Shown here one piece after another: positions 1 to 11,900 of a stretch of 21,520 bases of DNA. The DNA is taken from positions 558,716 to 580,235 of the forward strand of contig BLXT01006084.1 in NCBI GenBank assembly GCA_019648995.1, read 5' to 3'. The position numbers and the translations under genes were made by a program. The DNA is from Plakobranchus ocellatus. Taxonomy: Eukaryota; Mollusca; Gastropoda; Plakobranchidae. Under the pieces are notes generated by a model. That model worked only from the letters and a program-made list of their open reading frames with translations. It ran no database searches and was not told the origin of the DNA. How positions within the stretch are numbered: position 1 is the stretch's first letter; each line of letters opens with the position of its first letter.

Positions 1-750
1 ATATAATTAATATATCTTCTTAAATACCTTTGAATAATCTCTTGTAAATTTATAGAATCTTTTATAATTATTTTGGGCATCAATATGTAACTGACCAAAA
101 GTAAGTGATAGGTGTCAATAAAATTACCTTATCCTCGAGGTCCCAAACAATTTTCTTTTATTAATTTTTTTTTTCCCTAGTGAGTGAATAAGTAGTTGAA
201 GAGAGTTAACGTCACCAAAATTGTATAGGCCCTATATAAAAATTGCCAAATTTTACTTCATATTAAGAAAATTGCACATAAAATTGCAATTCAAGTCATG
301 TAAAACCTTTGAGAATGAAGGTTTGCAGTAATGTATTTTTTCCCCTACTTTATGAAAAATTCTCTGAAAATTTTCAGTGTAAGATGACTTGACTCAAATT
401 AAAAATGCTCAGACCTTTTTCTTTTTTGAACATACCTTGAGATATAAAAAGTCAAGGCCCACTAAAACTGAGAGGGAAACAAGAATTTTGAATTTAGTTT
501 AAAAATACTATCGAGTGTCATTTCATCCTCAGAAAGCTTTGCTAACTTTTGACTTGGGGTTGGTTTTCTTTAAAAAAAAATTAAATTTAAAAAATCCTGC
601 TTACTTATATGGAAATCAAGCTTCAGGCAGCGCAAAACTCATCAGGTTAGACTAAGGATACCCCACTTGCCATTGCTTTTCCCTTAAAATCTTCCTGTTT
701 AAAAATATTGATCAACACAGATGGAATAAGCACATCATCATTCTAATTAT

Positions 751-902
751 TGTCATCCATCATCATGTTTATCAACACATCCCATTATCATCATATTCCC
801 ATCACCATCATCATCATCACCACCACCACCATCATCATCACCACCTCATTACCACCACTACCTCCACCATCATCATCATCATCATCATCATCAACAACAT
901 CG
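751..902. repeat. CAT/CAC trinucleotide microsatellite
   Basis: Imperfect ATC/ACC trinucleotide array, purest around 801-840 and 866-892. The open frame that crosses it (His/Ile/Thr/Ser runs) is a by-product of the repeat. No gene context is visible. Confidence 0.9.
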
Positions 903-1091
903 TCACAATCTGAGGTTTTGAACTCAGCCATGTCACTAATGAATTTAACATATTATTCTTTTAACCTCTAAAATTAAAATCACAAGTTTACAAAAAAAAA
1001 AAAAAAAGATAGCACATGTTTGATAACTTGCTTTGCTTTTTATTCATAGTACACTTTCTATTGTGAGCATGTATGTATAGGTAAATCTTTC

Positions 1092-1137
1092 ATATTATAC
1101 ATACAGAAAAGAAAATATTATACATACAGAAAAGAAA
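1092..1137. repeat. 23-bp tandem duplication
   Basis: Two identical 23-base units lie end to end, at 1092-1114 and 1115-1137. Each begins ATATTATACA and ends GAAAAGAAA. Perfect identity suggests a recent replication-slippage duplication. Confidence 0.9.
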
Positions 1138-1553
1138 ATAACCCCTGACCCACATTGTTCTGCTTTACACTTGAATTAAAAATGGAATCACGACGTCAAA
1201 CATTCCTTTAAAGCTCCCATAATTGCCACACAACAATATATGCAATTCACAGGCTGAGCCTTCACACATATGTGATTTATACCAAAGGAAAAAAAACAAC
1301 ACCACATAATTTTTTTTTTATATTGAAGGAGTTTGCTTCAAAAGGGAGAAAAGAAAGAGATGACTGAAGGTGACTCATAAGCAAATTAGTGAAATGATAA
1401 ATCATCAGACATACAAACCATAGTGAATAATGACATAAGTGGTGAGAGAGGTAAAAATAAGACAGTAAGATGTTTGCCCACACATACACACATATAAATG
1501 TGCAGGATTCAAAACAGAAAGAATAAGCTTAGGTCACTTATGCAAGAATGAGT

Positions 1554-1584
1554 ATGTGTGTGTGTGTGTGAGAGAGAGAGAGAA

Positions 1585-1637
<53 letters not shown>

Positions 1638-1825
1638 GAAAAGGAGAGAGGGAGGTGAAGAGATAGCGAGGGGAGAGGAAAAAGGACAAGGAAAGGGAGA
1701 GAGCAAGGGAGAAAAAGAGAGGGAGAGATAAGGTGTGAGAGAGAGGGATAAGGAGAGAGGGAGAGAGAGATAGAGACAGATAGAGAGGGGGAGAAAGAGA
1801 AATAAAGATGGAGAGAGAGAAGGTG
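1554..1825. repeat. TG then GA microsatellite and purine-rich tract
   Basis: A TG run (about 1554-1570) passes directly into a GA run (about 1570-1634), followed by roughly 190 bases of degenerate GA-rich sequence. Nearly all bases on the plus strand from 1570 on are purines, so the tract could form triplex (H-) DNA. The CT-rich complement is transcribed just beyond the LRGUK poly(A) signal if transcription runs on. Confidence 0.9.
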
Positions 1826-1841
1826 AAACTAATAAATAAAC

Positions 1842-2338
1842 TTTATTTCTTTTGAGGGCCGAAAATCACAACAAAAACTTTGGAACAAAATATAAATTAG
1901 AATGCTGAATCTGAATTTGTCAAGTTCTTTCATATAATACATGTATCTATAACATAAATAATTTTTTGTTAGTTTTGAAAGCTTGCTCTCATTTGAAAAA
2001 TGCAATTGTACTTTTTGGTAAGACATCTCGTAATGTAAGTCCAGAATCTCTGTATGTAAAGTTCTCAATGAAGAATGTCCTTATTCTATTCCACATAGCA
2101 AGTTTTGAAAAGACAACAGCTTCTGTAATCAACAGGATGAATCTAGAGGAACAAGGAAGATAAAAAAATATCTTGTTGAAACAGGTTTTTGCTGTGCCTC
2201 TAGGAAGTCAAAACCATTCCAACGATCAGAAAAATACTGTTTACTGTACTGATGTTTTCACAGATAAAAAGCATTCAAAACAATTTGAACTATCACGGTA
2301 GCGTGTTTGAAATGAAAGCTCAAAAATGATTGCAGGGC
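1842..2338 (-). other. LRGUK: Probable LRGUK 3' UTR with poly(A) signal
   Basis: From the stop codon at 2341-2339, the first canonical AATAAA on the minus strand is at 1847-1842 (TTTATT on the plus strand). This gives a 3' UTR of about 0.5 kb if the site is used. A T/C-rich downstream element on the transcript strand follows, formed by the GA tract. The cleavage site itself cannot be read from the sequence. Confidence 0.55.
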
Positions 2339-2975
2339 TCAGGCAGCATTTTGAATGGGTGGCAGTACTGCATGTCTGTCTGATCCTGGTCGATTGGCTG
2401 AATCTGGCCTGTGTGCTGAGAGGGGGCGAGGATGTGGAAGCTGACCTGATGTATCAGCACCACCACGTGACCGAGAGTTGGCAGAACTATAGCCTTGTTC
2501 GTCAATCAGCTCAAGAGGGTTCACTTTCTCTGTAGGCAGCAGGCCTCTAGATCCCCCTCCACCGGTTGGTGCCACAGCACCAGTGGCACCAGCATTTGCA
2601 TTGGCATTGGGTGTGGTAGGTGTAGCTCCTTTACCTGCTCCTCTTGCTTTACCTTTGCCGCCCTGCTGCAACTCAGTGGCTGAGTCGAGGTCTGATAGGT
2701 TGGTGCTGGAACTGGCGTCACTAGAGCTGGAATCTGCCGACACTGGGCGATTTGCCACACCTGCTCCAGCTCCACCCACACCAGCAGCTCCACCCCTTGG
2801 TGTTTGATACTGGTTTCCACCACGAGTGGTGGCAGTAGCCGATGTGACAGTTGTAGGCTGCTGTTCGCCCAGTGGTGCAGAGAGAGCTCTAGGTTCTGAA
2901 CCTTGAACTCCTGTGCCAGCATCTTCGCCTAAACCTATTTGTTGATCCACAGACTGTGGCGCTGTCTTTGGATAG
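2339..2975 (-). CDS. LRGUK: LRGUK exon 16: low-complexity C-terminal tail and stop
   Basis: Encodes residues 694-904 and the TGA at 2341-2339. The tail is rich in Gly, Ala, Ser, Thr, Pro and Gln, with short repeats (GGAGAGV, NANANAG) and a serine run. It ends in a basic, proline-rich segment ([16 protein letters not shown], then LPPIQNAA). No folded domain is recognised. This exon is clearly richer in GC than the flanking sequence. The acceptor is CTTTCTGCATAG, joining in phase 2. Confidence 0.9.
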
Positions 2976-5900
2976 CTATGCAGAAAGGAACAAAGAGAAC
3001 AGATAAAATGTAATTGAATTGACAAAAAGAGAAAAAAAAAAGTGATTACTTTAAAGGAAAATATCTTTTCAAAGAGTGATGGCCAAAACTGAGCATGACC
3101 ATATATAATGGTTCTTTTAATTTGAGATATTCGTAGATACAATTTTTGTTCACTTATGTTGTCCTTCTTAATTATTTTTTTATTAAGGTGTGAGAATGCT
3201 TTTTCAGTATCAGATTCAGTTTAATTCATTAAATTTGCCCAATATTAAATCCCACATGTGATGTACCATGATAAAAAAAGGCAACTAATAAAAATAAAAA
3301 TTGTTCTTTATTTTGTCCTATGTAACATCTGGTTGCTCGAGCTAAAAGTTTCAGAATTTTAGAAAGCTAAAATGTCAAAGAGATCTAAGGCTGTAAACTA
3401 TAAAGTTTTTTTTAAATTAATTCAATTTTTTTTTAATGGCAACCACTATCAGTATAAATGTTTTTCTAACTTAACCAAGAGAGAGAAATTGACATCATTT
3501 AGAAAAAGCAGCTCATTTCTTAGGAATCTACGACAAGATCTAAATTTGCAAAATGTCTCTGGTATTTTAGAGATGCATAACAATCAATTCTCTTTGATTT
3601 TTAGATTGATTTCTTTTTTGCTTTTTTTTTCTCCCAATATCAGACTTGGAGAGAGTGTGAATATTGATAGACATGTCCAGAAATGTGCAAACTGTATAAC
3701 AACTTGGTTATGCTGTTGCTGCTTCTGTCAAAGAGAGATAGGACAGCTGTTAGCAAAATGGATTCAACATTATTTCCTGATTATGTGGTTGTATTGCACG
3801 GTTTTTCAAAGGTATGTGACTTTTCATCTTTTGCTGTATCTGTTTAAAAATTAGCTCAAAGTTTTTCCATGCCAGGCTTTTCCTAAGCTATTGAATATAA
3901 AATGTTATAGAAAAACTGTTACACAGTCTTCTCTATCCACTGTAGCAAGTACTGGGCCCTATGTCAAAGCCAAATATAGTGCAGTATTGGTCGGGTCTGT
4001 CTATGCCAAATACTTTGCTTATTTAGCTTCAGCATTGTTGTTGACTTATCGTACAAGAACGCCATGATGAAAATTACCTTGTAAGAAGTTGCTCATACAA
4101 TGGAGGCACATATCCAGAAACAACATCTTTGGCAGCGCTATGACGGCGCTTGATAGATTCCTCCTCCTAAAATATTTATGGACATAAAAAAAAGCCATGT
4201 ACATGAAAAATAATAAAAGACTTCCAACAGCAACAAAACCTAAATGGGCTAAAAGAACAGCGGTTTGGACTGAGATGTATTGGTCTGCTCAATCAGTAAT
4301 CTTTTGAAGCAGGTGTCAATGCTTATGCCCTCTTAAATTCAGGAGGAGCAAGTTATGTTTGATACGAATCCTCACTGATTATGTTAGATTGGCATCAAAT
4401 AAATACATTTCAAAAAAATTATCAGTGGTAAATGCGATCTGTCAGATTTGAGGGAATTCTTCGAGACATTTGTGACTCTAGTACACCCAATGTAAAGCTA
4501 CCATGGAAAATACACTAGCATAAAAGTCTCAATACATAGTTACACATTCATCAAAAGGTTTCCGTGTTTTAATAATAACAAATTTCCGTGTTTTAATATT
4601 AATAAACTTAAACCCAACTTACCACAATGCCTCTACTAACAGGTGCACCAGACCCCACTCGAGTTGTTCCCCTCTGTGACATGCTGTCTGGGATGCTGGG
4701 CTTGGACCATGTGCGTGCACCCATTTGATTGGTGGATGCAGGCCCTCCAACTCCTCCTACTCCGCCAACCCCACCCACACTTCCAACTCCACCCACACTG
4801 GGGATGGCAGCAAATGGAGTGGGAAACGCCTCTGTTGCCTCCCTTGTATCAGTAATAGTGTAAGGAGCAGCAGTAGAGGCAGGGGTGGTAGCACTCACGC
4901 CAAGGTAATCCATGACAAGGCGCCTCATTTGCCGATATGCTTCAGATATGTCGTCTGTGGGAAAACAAATATAATTGGCTATAATGTTCACGAAAAGGAG
5001 AAAGGGTGAACTTTAAAAGGAGGTACGGTTTGAATATGATGTACAATATTATTCAACAAATTGGTTATACAAAAGGAAAATAAATAAACAGAATGTCTTT
5101 AGATCAATACCAATGGGTTTGATGTCACAAAATGTGATTTAAAAGAGAGAGTTTTATCCGTTTAATTTATTAGGCTGAGGCGCTTTTATTCATATTATTA
5201 TCTCTTACTTAACTGAAAAATTAAAGACAGTTGCAGCCCCTTAAATCTAATAATATCTAACAGTCTTTTGGTTGTTAATGTAACTTTTACGAATTATTGC
5301 TGACATACATTCATAATCTAAATATATTGCATGATCAAATAAAAAAAAACAAAAAAAACCAAAGCCATCACAAACTTCTACTAACCACTGCAGATCATCA
5401 TATCAAAAAACCCTGGGTGCTCCTGATTATGTTGCACATACATGTCGGCTCGCTTGAGTGTGCGAGCTATTTGTTCCTCTGTGTAGATGCCTCTCTCTCT
5501 CAGTCTCCGCTCATGGTCCTCTGCATTGAGAGGAAGGATCAGCACATACCTTGGCTCTAGATATGTATTTTTCAGAGTCAGGACACCCTACAGAAAAACA
5601 TCAAAGGAAATAATAATTATAATGCTTTATGTGTTGTAAGCTGTAGAGAGAAACTGTGGGCCATAATAACACAATAAAATATGCCAGGCTCCAACTTCAA
5701 TACTTGTTTTTCTGCTATTTTCTTTTGTTGGGTTTTTTATTTTTTCATCATATATCACAGCAAATTGAATTCATCAATAATTTAGACATTATTTTTTATG
5801 TGAAGTAATTGAAATTTAACATATTCGACTGTATGAGTATATTTGCAATAAATTATAAACACAGAAAATGCACATCATATCAAATTATTACTGAATAATT

Positions 5901-8900
5901 AAAGTCAATTTTCTAGCTTCTGAAATTAGTTTTGTAGCAGTTTGTCTCTGACTTCATGCATGCAGTTCATGTAAATGACTCATATACTTCCTAAGCAATG
6001 TTTTTTTTTCATTTTATTCACTCTCAATATTCTCAAAAAAGGGCCTCCTTGATGCATTTACATCCTGCAACATCTAGAATAAATATTTTGTATGAATCTG
6101 CTAAATAATATGGGCGTATCAATAACAACAAACCCTGTGGGTGGAAACATTTCCATTCCCTGCCGAGCATGCACACACACATACATCACTTTAAGTTGAA
6201 CAATTATGATAACATGATTAGTAAATAAAAAGCGTTAATCTCTTTAGGAAAACCATATCATTAAAATGGTTTTGCTAGGCACACTGCACCATTTTTGCCA
6301 TTCTTTCCACACATCAAGATTTTGATGTAAAAGAAAAAAGGAACCCATGCTGAGCTAATTTATTTTCGCCCCTTGATAACTCTGGGAGTTGTGCAAACTT
6401 ACTTCCAGTTCCATGTGCACTACACAAGCCAGCCCCTCCCTGGCCACAATCTCAATTGATTCCATCTGCAGGCCATACCAGTTTTCATTGTATTGATAAG
6501 TTTGAATAAACTGACCCTGGTAAGAAGTTTATACAAATCAAAGAAAATTAAAACATCTTTACATCATGTCATTCAATATTATTCATAGACTGAATTTAGT
6601 TTTTTTTTTTTCTTCTTAAATTTAATTTCTTCTATTATCTTGCCTCAAATACAATTCAAAGCATCTTAGCAAAACTCTCTTCCCAACTTGTTAACCTCTA
6701 CATGTTTATCCAGCATTGCAAAGAGAAATTGCATGCACAATATGTATTCATGTGGTCAAATTTCCAATATATTGACTTATAAATCTGGATGACTTGGAAT
6801 TGGGTGCTGGTATCATTAGACCAATAAATTAAAGGGCAACTCTCTTTTCATTAACTACATTGGTGAATAGTAGCCTACAACTACACCAGTATTACAACCC
6901 AATGTATTGGAATAAAAGTTACAAAGTTTTTAAGCATGACATCTAGTTGCAGTGCCCATTTAGTATTTAGAGACAATGCCTTATGAAAATACAGTTTTAG
7001 CAAAGAGGCTACTTCCTTTTTTCATCCCACTTAAAAAACTTGCTTTAAATACTACTTCCAACTAATTTAGAGTGGTCTTGAGAGTTAAGCCTTATTTACA
7101 GTTGGAAATTTTGAAAAGAAAGATATTCAGTATGAAACAAATGATAGAAAACTTTCTTACCATTTTGATATCCATTTCAAATTTCTCAAGGGAGACAAAG
7201 TAGTAATCTTTTCCTGCCACTTCATCTGGTCTTGGGCGTCTGGTAGTATGCGACGTGCTTTACAATATTAAAAAAAAAGAATCAACTTATTGAGATAATA
7301 ATCTGTTTGAATGACAACTAGTCTAAATAGCGATAATAGTGAAGCATTTATTTCTACCCATGATGTTGTGGCCAAATGAAAGCAAGTATTGTTAGTGTAA
7401 AGTCTATGGACGATACTGTTTTTTAATTGGTTATGGCAGCATGGATAGGGAAAAGAGTATGAGATTGGAAGAAACAGAAAGGCTCTTTGTATAGTCACTT
7501 TTTTTTTGCATGGGCAAAGAATTCAGCTGTGAAAATTGCACTTACTTGCCATCATTGATATTTTCTGATATTGAAAACCACTTCACAAAAATATTTTTTA
7601 GCTAGTTGTGCATTTTTGCAAAGGTGCAAGAGTTTAGATTTCAAAGAAAAACTTTGAATTTAAAATGTTACATACAAAGCAAAGCTGTTGATATCTCACC
7701 CATAGCCAAAGTAGTCACCAAACTCATCAACAAGCTTCATAGCAAGATCTTTCTTTCCTGAGCCCTGGGGTCCAACAAGCACCAGCATAGGATATGGTGT
7801 TTCAATGTTGGGAAGGGTGCTAAGGAAAAAAAGGGCAAAATTGATATTTAAGCAATAAAGCATTTATAAACTATGAACACATCTTTCACACTGAGGCAAA
7901 ATATTAAAAAATTAAAGCACTGTGCAAGTGTAGACAGTGTAAAATAATAATTATATTCTTTTCAAGTCTTGTTGAGGTAGTAGCCACATAGTTTTTGTTT
8001 GCTTGACAAAATCAAACAATTAGAGACCACTTTTAATATGCTTTAAATAAACTTTAATAGTTTTGAAAGTAATTTACTTTTTACTATCACTAATCAGCGG
8101 CAAGCACATCAAAGCTCTGAAGTCCTTATTCACAAAGAAGGCATTTTTAGAGGTTTGATATGCCTGCCATTGTCTGTTGAATCATTTTAAAATTTCACGC
8201 TTCATCTCAGCACAGAATTGTGCTAATTTTATGCAATTTTTTTCCAAAGAAAAGCTGTTAAAAAAACAGCAGTTCTGAATACAATCAATACTCAATTGCC
8301 AATTTCAGCTTCCAATGGACTGGTATAAATTATTTGAAGCAGGGAAAATAATGATTAAATATATAGATTACAGTCACAGCAACTTTGAATTTTACACCAA
8401 TTTTTTCAAAAAAGTGTTTGCAGTAGTCTGATAGCATCATTTGATATAAAAAGAAAAGAAGATATATATTTTAGATACAATTCATTAAACCCACTTCTTT
8501 CTGGCAAAAAAGTGTTGAAGCAATGTTATCAATTGAAGTTTTTATGGCGTAGAAACACATCTGTTCAATGGTTTTCTTTCAGCATCTCAAAGCAAAAATT
8601 TATGATGAGTCAGAAAGGATTGTTACATTCTTAAAAACAATTTTTATTCAATTGGCACTTACCTGTCCCATACTCTAGAAGGCTGCAAGAATGAATAGAC
8701 AACATGCATGATGTGATCTCTTGCGGCTACCACTTCCATTGGTGGGTCAAACATGTTCACAGCAGCAACCTATCAAAATGGCATTAAACCTCATTTACTC
8801 TACATGTATTGAGAAATTAGCCTCATATAAAAAACGTTAAAAATTACAGACTTAATGAATGCTTGTTCAAACATATTATGTTACATATAATAAAACTAAA

Positions 8901-11900
8901 AGACATTATCTTGATTGGTAAATAGTGAAAAATGAATAATCAAAGATTGATGTTGCTATGATAACTATTAATACATAAAGGAAAGCAGTTACAAAAATTG
9001 TTTGAGAAAAAGATCAAATGAAAATCCTGAGATCATCCATAAATGATGGATTGCATAAAATGAATCGACTAGTCGATCAAATCTTTCCTATCTCCTTTTT
9101 TTATTTTAACGTTAATGTGTGTCTTGGATAAGACCCATTTCTGAGCATACCTTTCTTCAAATAGTTTCAACATACTCAACGTCCAAAAGAACCATTATGG
9201 TAGAGAATTTAAAAAAAAATGGACAATGATAAACTTGAGGCTCTTTTTCCAGTTTACTCCATGCATTCAAGCAAACTACTTCAACAGCAGTCACTCATCA
9301 ACATATGTTACCCTTACCATTACAACATTAAAATAAAAAATAAATCAAAACCCAGAAATTTATTCATTCCTTCTTATTCTAAAACATCTTTAAAAGCCTA
9401 AATTAATATATCTGTTTCCAGATTTAACTATTACAAAGCATGGAGAATGCAGTTTCAGGATATATTAAGGTTTAAAACGTTGAAAATGGTAACTTGAAGC
9501 TAATTTTGACTGACTTTACTAGGTAAATTTTTCAAGTCTAATTTAGATCAATATGCGACTCTACGAGTACCTTCATATACATTTTATTTACGAGATGATT
9601 TTCTTTAAGACATGGCAGCATGATTGTTAACCTACTTTTTCATTCTCTTTGACAAGACGCCTGTCTAGGGAAGTGAGCCTTCTGATTCTGAAGAGTATAG
9701 AGAGTCGATAGTCTGGCAACTCTTGGATTGGATTTCTTAGCAAGTTGAGATCTCTTAAATGCTTTGCATTTTTTATGTGGTTTATTTCAACAATATCTAT
9801 AACCTGCGGAGAAGAAAAAAAAAATCTATAAATTTTAAAAAGATGAGGATTGTAAATGAAAAAAGAAAACCACCTATGATTTTTGCGCATGTGTGTATGT
9901 GTGTGTATAGGTAAGGAGGAGTCTTTTATTTGGATTAGTTTTTTGCAAAATATGTCTGTCCACAATAAGAGGAGCTCAAAATTTCTGGCCTTTTTTAGGC
10001 CAGGAAGTTGGTGGAGGGCTTGAGTCCAAAAATACTCATCTAGGAAAACATATCTCACAACACTTTACCTCTATCTGACAAAGAGTAATGCAAACTTCTG
10101 TGAGGATGTCTTTGTTTTTATTCAACAATTAATATGAGTGACCCATAATGAAAATAAAAAAAATTATCTTTCAAAAAGTCAGAAAGATGGAATTTTATGA
10201 TATAAATGGGAGGAGAGGCGTAAGGGGGAAGAGAAGATCAAGAATCCTTGGAAGTAAGCTTATTTTGAGCCATGATAACTTGAAGTATCTATTTCACAAG
10301 TTGGCTGTTCTTTTGCTTTTTAAAGAGAATTAAAATATTGCACGCGAAAATTCAAGTACTGATGTATATTAGAAAGAAAGGTTATCCACACAGTAAGCCC
10401 AGACCACAGTGCTAAATCTAAGGATCTAAGAGATGCAGTGTGAACAACAGGATTAAAGAATCAAGAGATTAAGAAGACATTCACGAACTTAGGCCTGGTA
10501 ATAGACAAGACAAGATAAGACAGAAGACGAGAAAAAATTACAACATGTCCGAGTAGAATTCAAACCCATACCCCTGTCGGCACCCACCACCTTGCCAGAC
10601 GGAGGAATTAAGCAAACAAGCCACTGAACCATCCGCTTTCACAATAATAGAAGCATCTGACCCAGGTCATTCTCCATCCGACTAGAGCATATATTTGTGC
10701 ATATATATATTATTTTGTCTGTTGCTAGGTCTAAGTTCGTGGATGTCTTCTTAATCTTAACTTTTTAACTTAATGCTTAACTTTTATCGAGATTTAGCTA
10801 CCTAATTAATGCTGGGTATACACAAGGGAGCAGATAACATTTGTTGGCCTAAACTGGAATCAAATATGATAACTTTACGCGTAAGCTAAACCCTGGATAC
10901 ATTGCACCAACATTCATCCCTCACTATGTATGGTAACACAAATTAATTTTGAAAAACAATTTTATGTGGCAAAGGGGAAGTTGTGCACCCTCACCTCATT
11001 ATCTTCCAAGTCAATTGACATCAGCAGAGCATTGTTATCCAAACCAGCTAGACTGCGGATTATGTTGCCTGATAGGTTTACTTCCTAAATATAAAAAAAA
11101 AAATTAAAAGTAGGTACAGATTGAGAATTAGAAGAAAATCACTGAATGATTAACAATGGCAATATATAATTGATTATTATATCGCAAACATTTTCTTTTT
11201 TCCAAAATTTATATACATTTGACATGGAATCTTCAAATAGGAATCAAAAGTAAAAACAAAAAAACAAAAAACTTCAACTTTTCTTCCTCCTAAAAATCTT
11301 CGAGTCAATTTCAATCAGATGCTAAATTGTTTAAATGAGGTGTGACTTTAAATTGAAATTAGGGTCTCAAACTTTATGAAAAAAAAACCAAAAATAAAAA
11401 AAAAAAATTTTTTTAAATAAAGAAACTGAAAAAATAATTGACTACATATATTAGAATTATGGGCTTACCCTAAGCTGCTTGAGTGATTGCAGGTTTTTTA
11501 TCATCTTGATCTCATTGTTGCTCTGGAGAAATGTGAATGAAACGCAACATAAAGAAAAAAGCATAAATGTCTTTCATAACAAATATAAACATTTTCTAAA
11601 CCAAAAAAAAAAAGCATGCTCTATTATAATAATAGGAGACTAAATAGTCTTCGATAAAAATTTAACTATTTCAAAAGCAGTCAAAAAAATTAATTTTTTT
11701 GTACCAGAAAACTTGCAACTCCCAAAAAACTGAAAATAAAAAGCAAAATTGCAATTGGGCATGGCGCATAGTCGATTAGATTTCTAGTGCAGCTGCTTTA
11801 CAGAGATTAGCAAAAATATCTGAGGGTTATTTCATGGCAAATGGCAAAAAAAGAAAAATTCCTGCACCTTTATGCAATCAAAATGGATTCGTGATAGGAA

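Larger units (their letters stand above)
1..1841. other. Intergenic region downstream of LRGUK
   Basis: AT-rich sequence with no gene I can support. The short open frames here run through low-complexity repeats (CAT/CAC, GA/CT) and resemble no protein I recognise. The stretch holds a CAT/CAC microsatellite, a 23-bp tandem duplication, a TG then GA microsatellite tract, and many A or T homopolymers. It lies beyond the proposed polyadenylation signal of the minus-strand gene. Confidence 0.7.
9804..10994 (-). other. LRGUK intron 7
   Basis: The longest intron of the gene, at about 1.2 kb. It holds the SINE-like head with its two inverted arms (10466-10757) and a short TG run near 9891-9907. The insertion probably accounts for part of the length. 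Confidence 0.75.

Noticed and set aside
750-971. 73-codon frame rich in His, Ile, Thr and Ser
   Set aside because: It is a direct reading of the CAT/CAC microsatellite.
1509-1706. 65-codon minus-strand frame rich in Leu and Ser
   Set aside because: It is the translation of the CT/CA repeat tract and carries no other protein signal.
2521-2922. 133-codon minus-strand frame overlapping LRGUK exon 16
   Set aside because: It is an out-of-frame reading of the GC-rich exon. The chosen frame joins in phase with exon 15 and runs to the stop at 2339.
3372-3854. 160-codon open frame on the plus strand in LRGUK intron 15
   Set aside because: The length is notable for AT-rich DNA, but the product is Phe/Leu/Lys-rich from homopolymer runs, matches no family I know and lies antisense inside an intron. 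I give it no gene call.
10553-10636. Functional tRNA gene
   Set aside because: The box motifs are present, but their spacing is too wide and the acceptor stem does not close. A SINE head explains it better.
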